From positions 1-64,000 of the forward strand of contig NZ_CALRWL010000006.1 in the NCBI RefSeq assembly GCF_943371865.1: a stretch of 64,000 nucleotides of DNA, given 5' to 3'. This document shows, piece by piece, positions 34,867 through 43,197 of the stretch (position 1 is its first letter; the number at the start of each line of letters is the position of its first letter). The notes beneath the pieces are model-generated. The model did not search any database. It was not told the DNA's origin and worked only from the letters and a program-made list of their open reading frames with translations. This DNA comes from Azorhizobium sp943371865 (GTDB lineage Bacteria; Pseudomonadota; Alphaproteobacteria; Rhizobiales; Xanthobacteraceae). The translations under genes and the position numbers were made by a program.

Positions 34867-35349
34867 ATGGGGCAGCGGCCGGTGGCCGTCATCATGGGCA
34901 GCCAGTCCGATTGGGACACGATGCACCATGCTGTCGAGACTCTTGAAGCCCTTGGTGTCGGCTGTGACGCCCGCATCGTCTCGGCCCACCGCACGCCGGA
35001 CCGCATGGTGGCGTTCGCCAAGGGCGCCCGCGCGGAGGGCTTCAAGGTGATCATCGCCGGGGCCGGCGGTGCGGCGCACCTGCCTGGCATGGTGGCGGCT
35101 CTCACCTCGCTCCCGGTTCTCGGCGTCCCCGTCGAATCCCACGCCTTGCGCGGCGTGGACAGCCTCCATTCCATCGTCCAGATGCCGGCGGGCATTCCCG
35201 TCGGCACCCTCGCCATCGGCAAGGCGGGGGCCATCAATGCGGCGCTTCTGGCGGCCGCCGTGCTCGCTCTGTCCGACCCCGCTCTGGCGGACCGGCTGGA
35301 TGCGTGGCGGGCGGCGCGCACGGACGCGGTGGCGGAGCGCCCATCCTGA
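34867..35349 (+). CDS. purE: 5-(carboxyamino)imidazole ribonucleotide mutase
   Basis: A 160-residue class I PurE that moves the carboxyl group of N5-CAIR to give CAIR in purine synthesis. Motifs are VAVIMGSQSDWDTM (phosphate site), the catalytic His in VSAHRTPDRM, and AGAGGAAHLPGMVA. The start is taken at the second of two nearby ATGs (34867; the other is 34858) because MGQRPVAVIMGS matches the family. purK follows after two bases, the usual pairing. Confidence 0.96.
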   Translation: MGQRPVAVIMGSQSDWDTMHHAVETLEALGVGCDARIVSAHRTPDRMVAFAKGARAEGFKVIIAGAGGAAHLPGMVAALTSLPVLGVPVESHALRGVDSLHSIVQMPAGIPVGTLAIGKAGAINAALLAAAVLALSDPALADRLDAWRAARTDAVAERPS

Positions 35350-35351
35350 CC

Positions 35352-36428
35352 ATGCTCATCCCCGGTTCGACCATCGGCATCCTCGGCGGCGGGCAGCTGG
35401 GGCGCATGATCGCTCTGTCTGCGGCCCAGCTTGGCCTGAAGACCTTCATCCTGTGCCCGGACAAGGACAGCCCGGCCTTTCAGGTCAGCGACGGCCATAT
35501 CTGCGCCGCCTATGACGATGCCGAAGCGCTGGACCGCTTTGCCGCGCAGGTGGACGTGGTCACCTACGAATTCGAGAATGTGCCTTTGGCCACCGCCGAG
35601 CGCCTTGCCGCGCGGGTGCCGCTGCGCCCCGGCGCCAAGGCCCTGGCCATCACCCAGGACCGGCTGCTGGAAAAGACCTTCGTCCGCGATCTAGGCATCG
35701 GCACCGCGCCGTTTGCCGCCGTGGATGATTTCGAAGGGCTGCAAGCGGCCGTGGCGGTCATCGGCCTGCCGGCGGTGCTGAAGACCCGCCGTTTCGGCTA
35801 TGATGGCAAGGGGCAGGTGACCATCCGCAGCGGCGACGACCTGCTGGCCGCCTGGCACGCCATCGGCCGCCAGCCGGCGATCCTGGAGGGCTTCATCGCC
35901 TTCCAGCGCGAGGTGTCGGTGGTGGGCGCGCGGCGTGCGGACGATGCCTTCGCCGCCTATGACGTGACCGAGAACGTGCACCGCGAGCACATTCTCCATC
36001 TGTCCAAGGTGCCCGCCACCTTGCAGCCGGACGCCGCGCGCGACGCCAAGAGCATCGCCTGCCGCATCGCCTCGGCGCTGGATTATGTGGGCGTGATGGC
36101 GGTGGAATTGTTCGTGGGCAGCGCGGGCGGGCGGGATACCGTCATCGTCAACGAGATCGCGCCGCGGGTGCACAATTCCGGCCATTGGACCATGGACGGC
36201 GCGGTCACCTCGCAGTTCGAGCAGCATGTGCGCGCCATTGCCGGCTGGCCATTGGGCGATCCGCGCCGGCTCGGCCGGGCCGAGATGACCAACCTCATCG
36301 GCGAGGATGCGGAGCAATGGCTGCCGCTGCTGGCGGAGCCGGGCGCGCATCTGCATCTTTATGGCAAGGACGAAGCCCGCGCCGGCCGCAAGATGGGCCA
36401 TGTGAACCGCCTCTGGCTTGAGGATTGA
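35352..36428 (+). CDS. purK: 5-(carboxyamino)imidazole ribonucleotide synthase
   Basis: A 358-residue ATP-grasp enzyme making N5-CAIR from AIR, bicarbonate and ATP. Signatures are IGILGGGQLGRMIALSAAQLGL at the N terminus, VVTYEFENVPL, KTRRFGYDGKGQ, and IVNEIAPRVHNSGHWTMDGAVTSQFEQHVRA for the metal site. The start lies three bases beyond the purE stop. The product feeds purE directly. Confidence 0.96.
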   Translation: MLIPGSTIGILGGGQLGRMIALSAAQLGLKTFILCPDKDSPAFQVSDGHICAAYDDAEALDRFAAQVDVVTYEFENVPLATAERLAARVPLRPGAKALAITQDRLLEKTFVRDLGIGTAPFAAVDDFEGLQAAVAVIGLPAVLKTRRFGYDGKGQVTIRSGDDLLAAWHAIGRQPAILEGFIAFQREVSVVGARRADDAFAAYDVTENVHREHILHLSKVPATLQPDAARDAKSIACRIASALDYVGVMAVELFVGSAGGRDTVIVNEIAPRVHNSGHWTMDGAVTSQFEQHVRAIAGWPLGDPRRLGRAEMTNLIGEDAEQWLPLLAEPGAHLHLYGKDEARAGRKMGHVNRLWLED

Positions 36429-36523
36429 GGCTGTGCACGTCCCGGTGAAGCCGGGAGCGCCATAAGCGGGCGCTGGGACCTGCCCTCGCCGCCCGCGCAC
36501 CCGCATTGCTGGAGTTCGGCCCC

Positions 36524-37237
36524 ATGTCCCGCTCCGAACGCCTCCTGGACCTGCTCCAGACCTTGCGCCGGCATCGTCGGCCGGTGACGGGCGCGGCCCT
36601 GGCCGAGCAGATGGGCATCAGCCTGCGCACGCTCTATCGCGACATTGCCTCGCTGCAGGCGCAGGGCGCGCGCGTCGAAGGGGAGCCCGGCGTGGGCTAT
36701 GTGCTGCGCCCCGGCTTCCTGCTGCCGCCGCTGATGTTCTCGGTGGAGGAGATCGAGGCCCTGGCCCTGGGTACGCTGTGGGTGGCCGAGCGCGCCGATG
36801 GGTCTCTGAGCCTTGCCGCGCGCAATGCCCTGGCCAAGGTCGCGGCGGTGCTGCCGCCGCATCTGCGCGACGATCTGGAAACCTCCGCATTGCTGGTGGC
36901 GCCTGGCCCGCCGATCCCATCTGATGGGGTGGACGAGGCACGGATCCGCGAGGCCATCCGCACCGAGCGCAAGGCGGTCATCGGCTATTGCGATCAGGCG
37001 GGCCAGCCCTCTACGCGCACCATCTGGCCGTTCGGCCTCGGCTATTGGGACCATGTGCGGGTGGTCATCGCCTGGTGCGAGCTGCGCCAGGATTTCCGCA
37101 ACTTCCGCACCGACCGCATCGGCGATCTGGCGTTGACCACCGAGCGCTATCCCCGCCGCCGCCGCGCCCTGCTGAAGGCATGGCGGGAGACGAAGATGAA
37201 ACGGACTGCGGACCGCAGCACTGCTGCCAGAAACTGA
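36524..37237 (+). CDS. WYL-domain transcriptional regulator (YafY type)
   Basis: A 237-residue regulator. An N-terminal winged helix-turn-helix of the DeoR/HTH_11 type (about 3-60, ALAEQMGISLRTLYRDIASLQAQG) is followed by a linker and a WYL domain (about 140-210, IGYCDQAGQPSTRTIWPFGLGYWDHVRVVIAWCELRQDFRNFRTDRI). WYL domains bind small ligands or nucleic acid and control the DNA-binding part. The VOC gene lies 49 bases downstream on the same strand, a frequent pairing. The target gene is therefore probably that neighbour and itself. Confidence 0.9.
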   Translation: MSRSERLLDLLQTLRRHRRPVTGAALAEQMGISLRTLYRDIASLQAQGARVEGEPGVGYVLRPGFLLPPLMFSVEEIEALALGTLWVAERADGSLSLAARNALAKVAAVLPPHLRDDLETSALLVAPGPPIPSDGVDEARIREAIRTERKAVIGYCDQAGQPSTRTIWPFGLGYWDHVRVVIAWCELRQDFRNFRTDRIGDLALTTERYPRRRRALLKAWRETKMKRTADRSTAARN

Positions 37238-37286
37238 CAGGGGGACGCGTTAGGACGGCTGCGTCTTTCCTCAACGGAGCGCAGCC

Positions 37287-37655
37287 ATGCCCAAGCCCGG
37301 CCTGACCATTTTGTATGTCGACAACCCGCCCGCCAGTGCGGCCCTGTACGAGCGCCTGCTCGGCTGCGCGTCGGTGGAGGTGTCTGCCACCTTCGCCATG
37401 TTCGCCTTCCCCTCCGGCGTGCGCCTCGGCCTGTGGGCGCGCCCGGCGGTGGTGCCGGCGGCCACCGCCGCGGGCTGTGGCGGCGAGTTGGCCTTCACCG
37501 TCGACAGCGCGGAACAGGTGGATGCCACCTGCCAGGCGTGGCGGGCGCTCGGCCTGCCGATTCTCCAGGAGCCGGCGCAGGTGGACTTCGGCCACACCTT
37601 CGTGGCGCTCGACCCGGATGGCCACCGGCTGCGGGCTGTGTGCCCCTTCGGCTAA
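37287..37655 (+). CDS. VOC family protein
   Basis: A 122-residue single-module protein of the vicinal oxygen chelate fold, which includes glyoxalases and drug-binding resistance proteins. It begins LTILYVDNPPASAALYERLLG and ends VALDPDGHRLRAVCPFG, both typical. Metal ligands of glyoxalase I are not clearly conserved, so a binding rather than catalytic role is possible. Its place directly after the YafY-type regulator recurs in other genomes. A hairpin with AAGGGGC/GCCCCTT arms follows at 37669-37706 but lacks a T tract. Confidence 0.85.
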   Translation: MPKPGLTILYVDNPPASAALYERLLGCASVEVSATFAMFAFPSGVRLGLWARPAVVPAATAAGCGGELAFTVDSAEQVDATCQAWRALGLPILQEPAQVDFGHTFVALDPDGHRLRAVCPFG

Positions 37656-37743
37656 GGCAGATCAGAAAAAGGGGCACGATCGTGGCAAAATGCGGTCGCG
37701 CCCCTTGCCCTGTCACTGCGGAATACTAGCATGGCAGCCGTCA

Positions 37744-37771
37744 TTGATCGGCGGCGCCAACCTCCGATCAA
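37744..37771 (+). promoter_or_regulatory. Operator-like inverted repeat before the TRAP transporter operon
   Basis: TTGATCGG-N12-CCGATCAA is a perfect 8-base inverted repeat, centred about 65 bases before the start of the TRAP binding-protein gene. The spacing fits binding of a dimeric regulator. A second hairpin, CCGGCC-N5-GGCCGG (37782-37798), follows. No regulator gene of the LacI, GntR or IclR type is adjacent. Confidence 0.6.
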
Positions 37772-37822
37772 AACGATTTAACCGGCCGCAAAGGCCGGAT
37801 CTGCATTCGTTGGAGGAAGCCC

Positions 37823-38833
37823 ATGTCCCTGCTGTCCCGCGGCCTTGTGGCCGCGCTCGCGCTTGCGTCCGCCTGCGGCCTTGCCCCGCTGCCGGGCCTC
37901 TCCGCCGGCCCCGCCGCCGCCCAGACCAAGCTGAAATGGGCCCATGTCTATGAGCCCGCCGAGCCGTTCCACACCGCCTCCGTCTGGGCCGCCGGCGAAA
38001 TCGCCAAGCGCACCAACGGGCGCTACCAGATCGATGTCTATCCCTCCTCGCAGCTCGGCAAGGAAAGCGACATCAACCAGGGCCTGACCCTGGGCACCGT
38101 GGACATGATCATTTCCGGCTCCAGCTTCGCCGGCAAAGCCTATCCGCCCATCGGCGTGACCTATTATCCCTACACCTTCCGCGATGCCCAGCACCTCCTG
38201 GCCTATGCCAAGAGCGACGTCTTCAAGGACCTCGCCAAGGGCTATGAGGACAAGACCGGCAACCATATCGTCGCCGTGACCTACTACGGCGTGCGCCAGA
38301 GCACCTCGAACAAGCCGTTCAAGACCTGCGCCGAAATGAAGGGCCTGAAGATCCGCGTGCCGGATGCGCCGGCCTATCTGGCCATGCCCAAGGCCTGCGG
38401 CGCCAATATCGCCCCCATCGCCTTCGCCGAGGTCTATCTGGCGCTCCAGAACGGCACCGTGGATGCCCAGGAAAATCCGCTGACCACCATCGAGGCAAAG
38501 AAGTTCTACGAGGTGCAGAAGAACATCATCCTCACCGGCCACATCGTCGACCATCTCAACACGGTGCTGTCGCCTTCGCTGTGGGCCAAGCTCTCGCCGG
38601 AAGACCGCAAGATCTTCACCGAGGTGGCGCAGGAAGCCGCCGCCAAGGCCAGCGCCGAAGTGGCCGCGCGGGAGAAGGAACTCATCGCGCTGTTCAAGGA
38701 CAAGGGCCTGACCATCATCGAGGTCAATACCGACGACTTCCGCGACACGGTGATGAAGAACATCACCTTCGAGAGCTTCGGCTATCGCAAGGCCGACTGG
38801 GACCGCATCCAGGCGCTCAAGAGCACCATGTGA
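37823..38833 (+). CDS. TRAP transporter substrate-binding protein (DctP family)
   Basis: A 336-residue periplasmic protein with a signal peptide (about 1-33, ending SAGPAAAQT). The DctP fold shows KLKWAHVYEPAEPFHTASVWAAGEIAKRT, QLGKESDINQGLTLGTVDMIISGSS and, in the organic-anion site, MKGLKIRVPDAPAYLAM with the conserved Arg that clamps the ligand carboxylate, then GTVDAQENPLTTI. The ligand is probably a carboxylic acid, but sequence does not say which; C4-dicarboxylates and sugar acids are possible. GGAGG nine bases upstream of the ATG supports the start. The two membrane subunits follow. Confidence 0.95.
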   Translation: MSLLSRGLVAALALASACGLAPLPGLSAGPAAAQTKLKWAHVYEPAEPFHTASVWAAGEIAKRTNGRYQIDVYPSSQLGKESDINQGLTLGTVDMIISGSSFAGKAYPPIGVTYYPYTFRDAQHLLAYAKSDVFKDLAKGYEDKTGNHIVAVTYYGVRQSTSNKPFKTCAEMKGLKIRVPDAPAYLAMPKACGANIAPIAFAEVYLALQNGTVDAQENPLTTIEAKKFYEVQKNIILTGHIVDHLNTVLSPSLWAKLSPEDRKIFTEVAQEAAAKASAEVAAREKELIALFKDKGLTIIEVNTDDFRDTVMKNITFESFGYRKADWDRIQALKSTM

Positions 38834-38980
38834 GGCGGGGGCGGTCCGCCGGCCCCCGCGGCCGGGATCGCCCATCATGGCCGTGGCTGCTGCCGACGTC
38901 CCGCGACCGCCCGCCTCCGTCGGCGGATCGCGGGGCGGTCGACGCAGGCCTTCCCTTTCCGATGATGTCCCGGAGTGCCG

Positions 38981-39550
38981 ATGACCGCCGAGGTCCATAC
39001 CCGCATAACCGGCGAAGAACTCGCCGAAACCTTCGACCAGGAGGTCCCCGTGGACCTCTCCCCCTATGCCGCCGAGGACTGGGTTACGCTTGTCCTGTTC
39101 TGGGTGATGGCGGGGCTGGTGTTCCTGCAATTCTTCACCCGCTACGTGCTGAACGACAGCTACAGCTGGACCGAGGAACTGGCCAGCTACACCCTGGTGG
39201 CGGTGGTGTTCCTGGGCTCGGCCATGTGCGTGCGGCTGTCGCGCCATATCCAGGTGGATCTGATCTATCGCTTCCTGCCGCCCGCCGTCGGGCGCGTCGC
39301 CGCCACGGTTGTGGACGGGGTGCAGGTGGCCTTCTTCGCTTACGCCTGCTGGCTCATGTGGCGCTACATCTCCCTCGTCGGCGACGAGCCCATGGTGATG
39401 GTGCAGGCCTCCAAGGGCATCCTCTATTGGGCGGTGTTCGCCGCCTTCGTGCTGATGCTGCTGCGCTCGGTGCAGGTGGCGATCGCCAATCTGCGGCGCG
39501 GCTACAGCCCGCTGGAACGCCCCGAAGCGTTCGACGGCACGGAGGCCTGA
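38981..39550 (+). CDS. TRAP transporter small membrane subunit (DctQ family)
   Basis: A 189-residue inner-membrane protein with four predicted helices (about 33-52, 70-92, 108-130 and 140-165) after a polar N terminus. SYSWTEELASYTLVAVVFLGSAMCVR is the conserved DctQ segment. The start is ATG at 38981 with GGAG six bases upstream; an in-frame GTG two codons earlier is less likely. It lies 147 bases after the binding protein and three bases before the large subunit. Confidence 0.93.
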   Translation: MTAEVHTRITGEELAETFDQEVPVDLSPYAAEDWVTLVLFWVMAGLVFLQFFTRYVLNDSYSWTEELASYTLVAVVFLGSAMCVRLSRHIQVDLIYRFLPPAVGRVAATVVDGVQVAFFAYACWLMWRYISLVGDEPMVMVQASKGILYWAVFAAFVLMLLRSVQVAIANLRRGYSPLERPEAFDGTEA

Positions 39551-39553
39551 GCC

Positions 39554-40960
39554 ATGTGGATTCTCATCGGCGGCTTTCTCGGCCTCATGATCTGCGGCGT
39601 GCCGGTGGCCATTTCCATGGCCGGCGCCTCGCTGCTCTACATCATCGTCTCCGGCACGGTGCCGGACGTGGTCATGGCCCAGCGCATGATCGCCGGGGTG
39701 GAGAGCTTCCCGCTGCTGGCGGTGCCATTCTTCATCCTGGCCGGCAACCTCATGAACATCGCCGGCGTGACCGGGCGCATCTATGCCTTCGCCGTGGCCC
39801 TGGTGGGCTGGATGCGCGGCGGACTGGGGCATGTGAACATTGTCGGCTCGGTGGTGTTCTCCGGCATGTCCGGCACCGCCATCGCCGATGCGGCCGGCCT
39901 CGGCACCATCGAGATCAAGGCCATGAAGGACCATGGCTATTCCACCGAGTTCGCGGTGGGCGTCACCGCCGCCTCCGCCACCTTGGGGCCGATCATCCCG
40001 CCATCCTTGCCGTTCGTGATCTACGGCATGCTGGCCAATGTCTCCATCGGCGCGCTGTTTCTCGGCGGGGTCATTCCCGGCGTGGTGATGACGCTGATGA
40101 TGATGGCCACGGTGGCCTTCTTCGCCCATCGCAACGGCTGGGGGAGTGACGCCAAATTCTCCTGGCGCAAGCTGGGCGGGGCCGGCATCGAAGTGGGCGT
40201 GGTGGCGCTGTTTCCCGTCGCCGTCTACGTCATGGTGGAACTGGGCCTGTCCCTCAATGCCGCGGTGCTGATCGCGCTGGCGGTGCTGCTGGCGGCAGAC
40301 TGGTATTTCGACTTTTCCGCCGTCATGGCGCTGATGGCGCCGGTGATCCTGATCGGCGGCATGACCTTGGGCTGGTTCACGCCCACGGAAGCGGCCGTCG
40401 CGGCGGTGCTGTGGTCGCTGTTCCTGGGGCTGGTGCGCTATCGCTCCATGACCATGCGGGCGCTGGCCAAGGCGACGTTCGACACCATCGAGACCACTGC
40501 CTCGGTGCTGTTCATCGTCACCGCCGCCTCCATCTTCGCCTGGCTGCTCACCGCCAGTCAGGCGGCGCAGGCGCTCTCGGACGCGATCTTGAGCTTCACC
40601 CAGAACAAGTGGGTGTTCCTGGCCCTGGCCAACCTCTTGATCCTGTTCGTGGGCTGCTTCATCGACACCATCGCTGCCATCACCATCCTGGTGCCGATCC
40701 TGCTGCCCATCGTGCTGAAGCTGGGCATCGACCCGATCCACTTCGGCCTGGTGATGACCCTGAACCTGATGATCGGGCTGCTGCATCCGCCCTTGGGCAT
40801 GGTGCTGTTCGTGCTGGCGCGGGTGGCCAAGCTGTCGGTGGAGCGCACCACCATGGCCATCCTGCCCTGGCTGGTGCCCCTGATGCTGGCCCTGCTGGCC
40901 ATCACCTACATCCCCGAACTCACCCTGTGGCTGCCGCGCATGGCGGGCCTCGGCCGATAG
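39554..40960 (+). CDS. TRAP transporter large membrane subunit (DctM family)
   Basis: A 468-residue permease with about twelve membrane helices. It couples inward transport to a sodium gradient in characterised relatives. Recognisable regions are VESFPLLAVPFFILAGNLMN, VNIVGSVVFSGMSGTAIADAAGLGTIE and ATLGPIIPPSLPFVIYGM, and a second-half repeat with FVGCFIDTIAAITILVPILLPI. The length is slightly above the 425-430 typical of DctM, through extra residues around 190-250. A strong terminator follows 12 bases after the stop. Confidence 0.95.
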   Translation: MWILIGGFLGLMICGVPVAISMAGASLLYIIVSGTVPDVVMAQRMIAGVESFPLLAVPFFILAGNLMNIAGVTGRIYAFAVALVGWMRGGLGHVNIVGSVVFSGMSGTAIADAAGLGTIEIKAMKDHGYSTEFAVGVTAASATLGPIIPPSLPFVIYGMLANVSIGALFLGGVIPGVVMTLMMMATVAFFAHRNGWGSDAKFSWRKLGGAGIEVGVVALFPVAVYVMVELGLSLNAAVLIALAVLLAADWYFDFSAVMALMAPVILIGGMTLGWFTPTEAAVAAVLWSLFLGLVRYRSMTMRALAKATFDTIETTASVLFIVTAASIFAWLLTASQAAQALSDAILSFTQNKWVFLALANLLILFVGCFIDTIAAITILVPILLPIVLKLGIDPIHFGLVMTLNLMIGLLHPPLGMVLFVLARVAKLSVERTTMAILPWLVPLMLALLAITYIPELTLWLPRMAGLGR

Positions 40961-40971
40961 CCGGTTCAGAC

Positions 40972-41007
40972 GGGCGAATGATGCGGAATTGACTGCATCA
41001 TTCGCCC
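40972..41007. terminator. Bidirectional terminator between the TRAP operon and the DUF983 gene
   Basis: GGGCGAATGATGC pairs perfectly over 13 bases with GCATCATTCGCCC around a ten-base loop. It lies just after the dctM stop and overlaps the last codons of the convergent DUF983 gene, so it can serve both. Confidence 0.8.
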
Positions 41008-41378
41008 TTCATCACCAGACGGCCCTCCTGGGCCTTGTAGAAGAACTGGCTCGCCACCAGCCAGCCCTTCAGCGGCCGCAGCGGTGGGATGCAGGTGGCC
41101 AGCAGCAGCGGCAGCGTGGTGACCAGATGCACCCAATAGGGCGCCTGAAATGCCACTTCCAGCCAGATGGCGAACAGGATCGACGGCAGGCAACCGAAGG
41201 TGATGACGAAGAAGGCCGGCCCGTCGGCGGGATCGGCGAAGCTGAAGTCCAGCCCGCACACCTCGCAGGACGGCGCCAAGGTGAGAAAGCCGTTGAACAG
41301 ATGCCCCTCGCCGCAGCGGGGGCAGCGGCCGCGCACGCCGGTCTCAAGGGGGGACAGCCGGGGATAGGAGATTGTCAT
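40998..41378 (-). CDS. DUF983 zinc-ribbon membrane protein
   Basis: A 126-residue protein. A zinc-ribbon-like pair of CxxC motifs (RCPRCGEG and SCEVCGLD) at about 19-43 precedes two membrane helices (about 53-75 and 82-100). The family is of unknown function, often near cytochrome oxidase or protein-assembly genes in Alphaproteobacteria; here the neighbours give no such hint. The 3' end overlaps the terminator hairpin. It is divergent from the phosphoesterase gene. Confidence 0.88.
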   Translation of the reverse strand: MTISYPRLSPLETGVRGRCPRCGEGHLFNGFLTLAPSCEVCGLDFSFADPADGPAFFVITFGCLPSILFAIWLEVAFQAPYWVHLVTTLPLLLATCIPPLRPLKGWLVASQFFYKAQEGRLVMKGE

Positions 41379-41428
41379 AACAGCCCATCGCTTATTGTTG
41401 CGTTATTGAATGCATACGTAGCCCAATA

Positions 41429-41456
41429 TTGATCGGATTCAATGTGGGCCGATGTC
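41429..41456. promoter_or_regulatory. Imperfect second copy of the TRAP operator-like site
   Basis: TTGATCGG-N12-CCGATgtc has the same left arm, the same 12-base spacer and five of eight right-arm bases as the site at 37744-37771. It lies in the gap between the divergent DUF983 and phosphoesterase genes, about 470 bases past the end of the TRAP operon. Confidence 0.4.
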
Positions 41457-41533
41457 GCATCGCCCGCTCTCGCGCCCGCAGCTCCCGCCGGGCCGGGCTT
41501 GCCTGTGCGCACCTGCCGGCTAGGTTGGACGTC

Positions 41534-42379
41534 ATGAGTCGCCCCCCGGCAGATCCCACCCGCATGAGACTGCTGGCCATCAGCGACCTGCACCTGAGCA
41601 GCCCGTCCAATTTCGCGGCCCTCGCCGCGCTTCCGGCCGCTCCCGACGACTGGCTCATCCTGGCCGGCGACGTGGCCGAGCATCCGGACAAGGTGCGCCA
41701 GGCCTTCGAGATGCTGAGTGCGCGGTTCGCGCGGTTGATCTGGGTGCCCGGCAACCATGAATTGTGGACCGTCTCCGCCGGCGGCGGCGGCGAGGCCAAG
41801 TATCGGCTGCTGGTGGATCTGGCGCGGGAGTGCGGCGTCCTCACCCCGGAAGACCCCTACCCGCTGTGGCCGGGGCCGGGCGGGCCGTGCGTCCTGGTGC
41901 CCATGTTCCTGCTCTATGACTACAGCTTCCGCCCCGCCCATGTCGCCCTGGAGGACGTGCTGGACTGGGCGCGGGAAGAGCGCGCGGTCTGCGCCGACGA
42001 GATGCTGCTCAGCCCCGCCCCTTTTGCCTCGCGCATTGCCTGGTGCCACGCGCGCTGCGCCTTGACCCAGGCGCGCCTGGAGGCGCTCGACCCCAGCGTT
42101 GAGACCATCCTGATCAATCACTATCCGCTGCGGGCGGATCTGGTGCGCATCCCGCGCATTCCGCGCTTTACCCCCTGGTGCGGCACCACGCTGACCGAGG
42201 ACTGGCACCGACGCTATCGCGCCCGCGCCGTGGTCAGCGGCCATCTCCACGTCCGCCGCACGGATTGGCGCGACGGGGTGCGGTTCGAGGAGGTGTCGCT
42301 GGGCTATCCCCGGCAGTGGGATCCCCAGCGCGGCATCGCCCCCTATCTGCGGGAGATTCTCCCGGGCCCCTCGGATTGA
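41534..42379 (+). CDS. Metallophosphoesterase
   Basis: A 281-residue calcineurin-like phosphoesterase. Metal-site motifs appear in order: ISDLHL (about 15-20), LAGDVAEH, PGNHELW, ILINHYPLRADL and VSGHLHVRRTDW. All five blocks are intact, so catalysis is likely. The substrate is not evident. The start is placed at 41534; ATG at 41564 (MRLLAISDLH) is a shorter alternative. The 3' end overlaps the convergent phosphopantetheinyl transferase gene by 37 bases. Confidence 0.9.
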   Translation: MSRPPADPTRMRLLAISDLHLSSPSNFAALAALPAAPDDWLILAGDVAEHPDKVRQAFEMLSARFARLIWVPGNHELWTVSAGGGGEAKYRLLVDLARECGVLTPEDPYPLWPGPGGPCVLVPMFLLYDYSFRPAHVALEDVLDWAREERAVCADEMLLSPAPFASRIAWCHARCALTQARLEALDPSVETILINHYPLRADLVRIPRIPRFTPWCGTTLTEDWHRRYRARAVVSGHLHVRRTDWRDGVRFEEVSLGYPRQWDPQRGIAPYLREILPGPSD

Positions 42380-43191
42380 GCGCACCGCGCCAGCAGCTCC
42401 GCCACCGGCATTGCGGCGGCGTCCACCATCACCGCGGCCGGCTGCGGATGGCGCACGGCCAGGGCCAGCGCATGGGTTCGGATCGGGCGCAGGCGTTCGA
42501 GCCGCCAGATGGCGGGATCGTCTGGACAGGCGTCGGAGAACTGGATCGACAGCGGCGCCAACGCGATGGCGAAGCTGTCCAGGGGCAGGGAGAGCCCCTG
42601 CCCCACCGCCTTGATATAAGCTTCCTTGAGCGTCCAGAGCGCGAACAGCGCCTCCGGCCGCTGCGCCGGCGACAGCCCCCGGACATAGGCCACCTCCGCC
42701 GGAGCGAAGGTGGCGGCGGCCAGATCCAGCGACAGGCGCGAGGGATCCACCGCCTCCACATCGATGCCCACGTCGCGCCGCTCCGTCACCGCCACCGCCA
42801 CCAGCCCGCGACTGTGCGAGAGGTTGAACCGCAGGAGGGGATCGTCGAACGCGCGCGCAATCTCGGGGCGGCCATGGGCGGTCGGTGCAAAGCGCCACGC
42901 CTGCGGGGCACGGGGCGCGTGGGCCGACAACATGCCCCGCGTGAGGGCATGGGCCGCGATATAGGCCTCCCGGTCGGCGGCGAAATGGAACCGCGCGGAC
43001 CGTGCCCGTTCACCGTCATCCAGGCACGCCGTGAGGACGGGCCAAGCGTCCGGCGGGATCTGCGCCGGCACCAGCCAGCGCACCGAGACCGTATCCGGCG
43101 GGAGGGGGGTAACGGCGGCAGGCGCGGGGGCGGGATCAGGCACGCCGGACTCTAGCCCGCCCCGCGCACCGTCGGCAAATTCCGCAGCCAT
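42343..43191 (-). CDS. 4'-phosphopantetheinyl transferase, Sfp type
   Basis: A 282-residue two-lobed transferase that attaches phosphopantetheine from CoA to carrier proteins. The magnesium motif VGIDVEAVD and the WTLKEAYIKAVGQGLSL motif are complete, and RFNLSHSRGLVAVAV is the usual middle block. Sfp-type enzymes normally serve polyketide, peptide or special carrier proteins. No such synthase lies in the window; AcpXL (27332) is one possible client. It is preceded on the same strand by the CoA-transferase gene with a six-base gap, suggesting one transcript. Confidence 0.9.
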   Translation of the reverse strand: MAAEFADGARGGLESGVPDPAPAPAAVTPLPPDTVSVRWLVPAQIPPDAWPVLTACLDDGERARSARFHFAADREAYIAAHALTRGMLSAHAPRAPQAWRFAPTAHGRPEIARAFDDPLLRFNLSHSRGLVAVAVTERRDVGIDVEAVDPSRLSLDLAAATFAPAEVAYVRGLSPAQRPEALFALWTLKEAYIKAVGQGLSLPLDSFAIALAPLSIQFSDACPDDPAIWRLERLRPIRTHALALAVRHPQPAAVMVDAAAMPVAELLARCAQSEGPGRISRR

Positions 43192-43197
43192 GGCCGC

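Noticed and set aside
37778..40786. A 1002-codon open frame antisense to the TRAP transporter genes
   Set aside because: The product is a His/Gly/Asp/Gln-rich string with no domain. It mirrors the codon pattern of the true genes in high-GC DNA.
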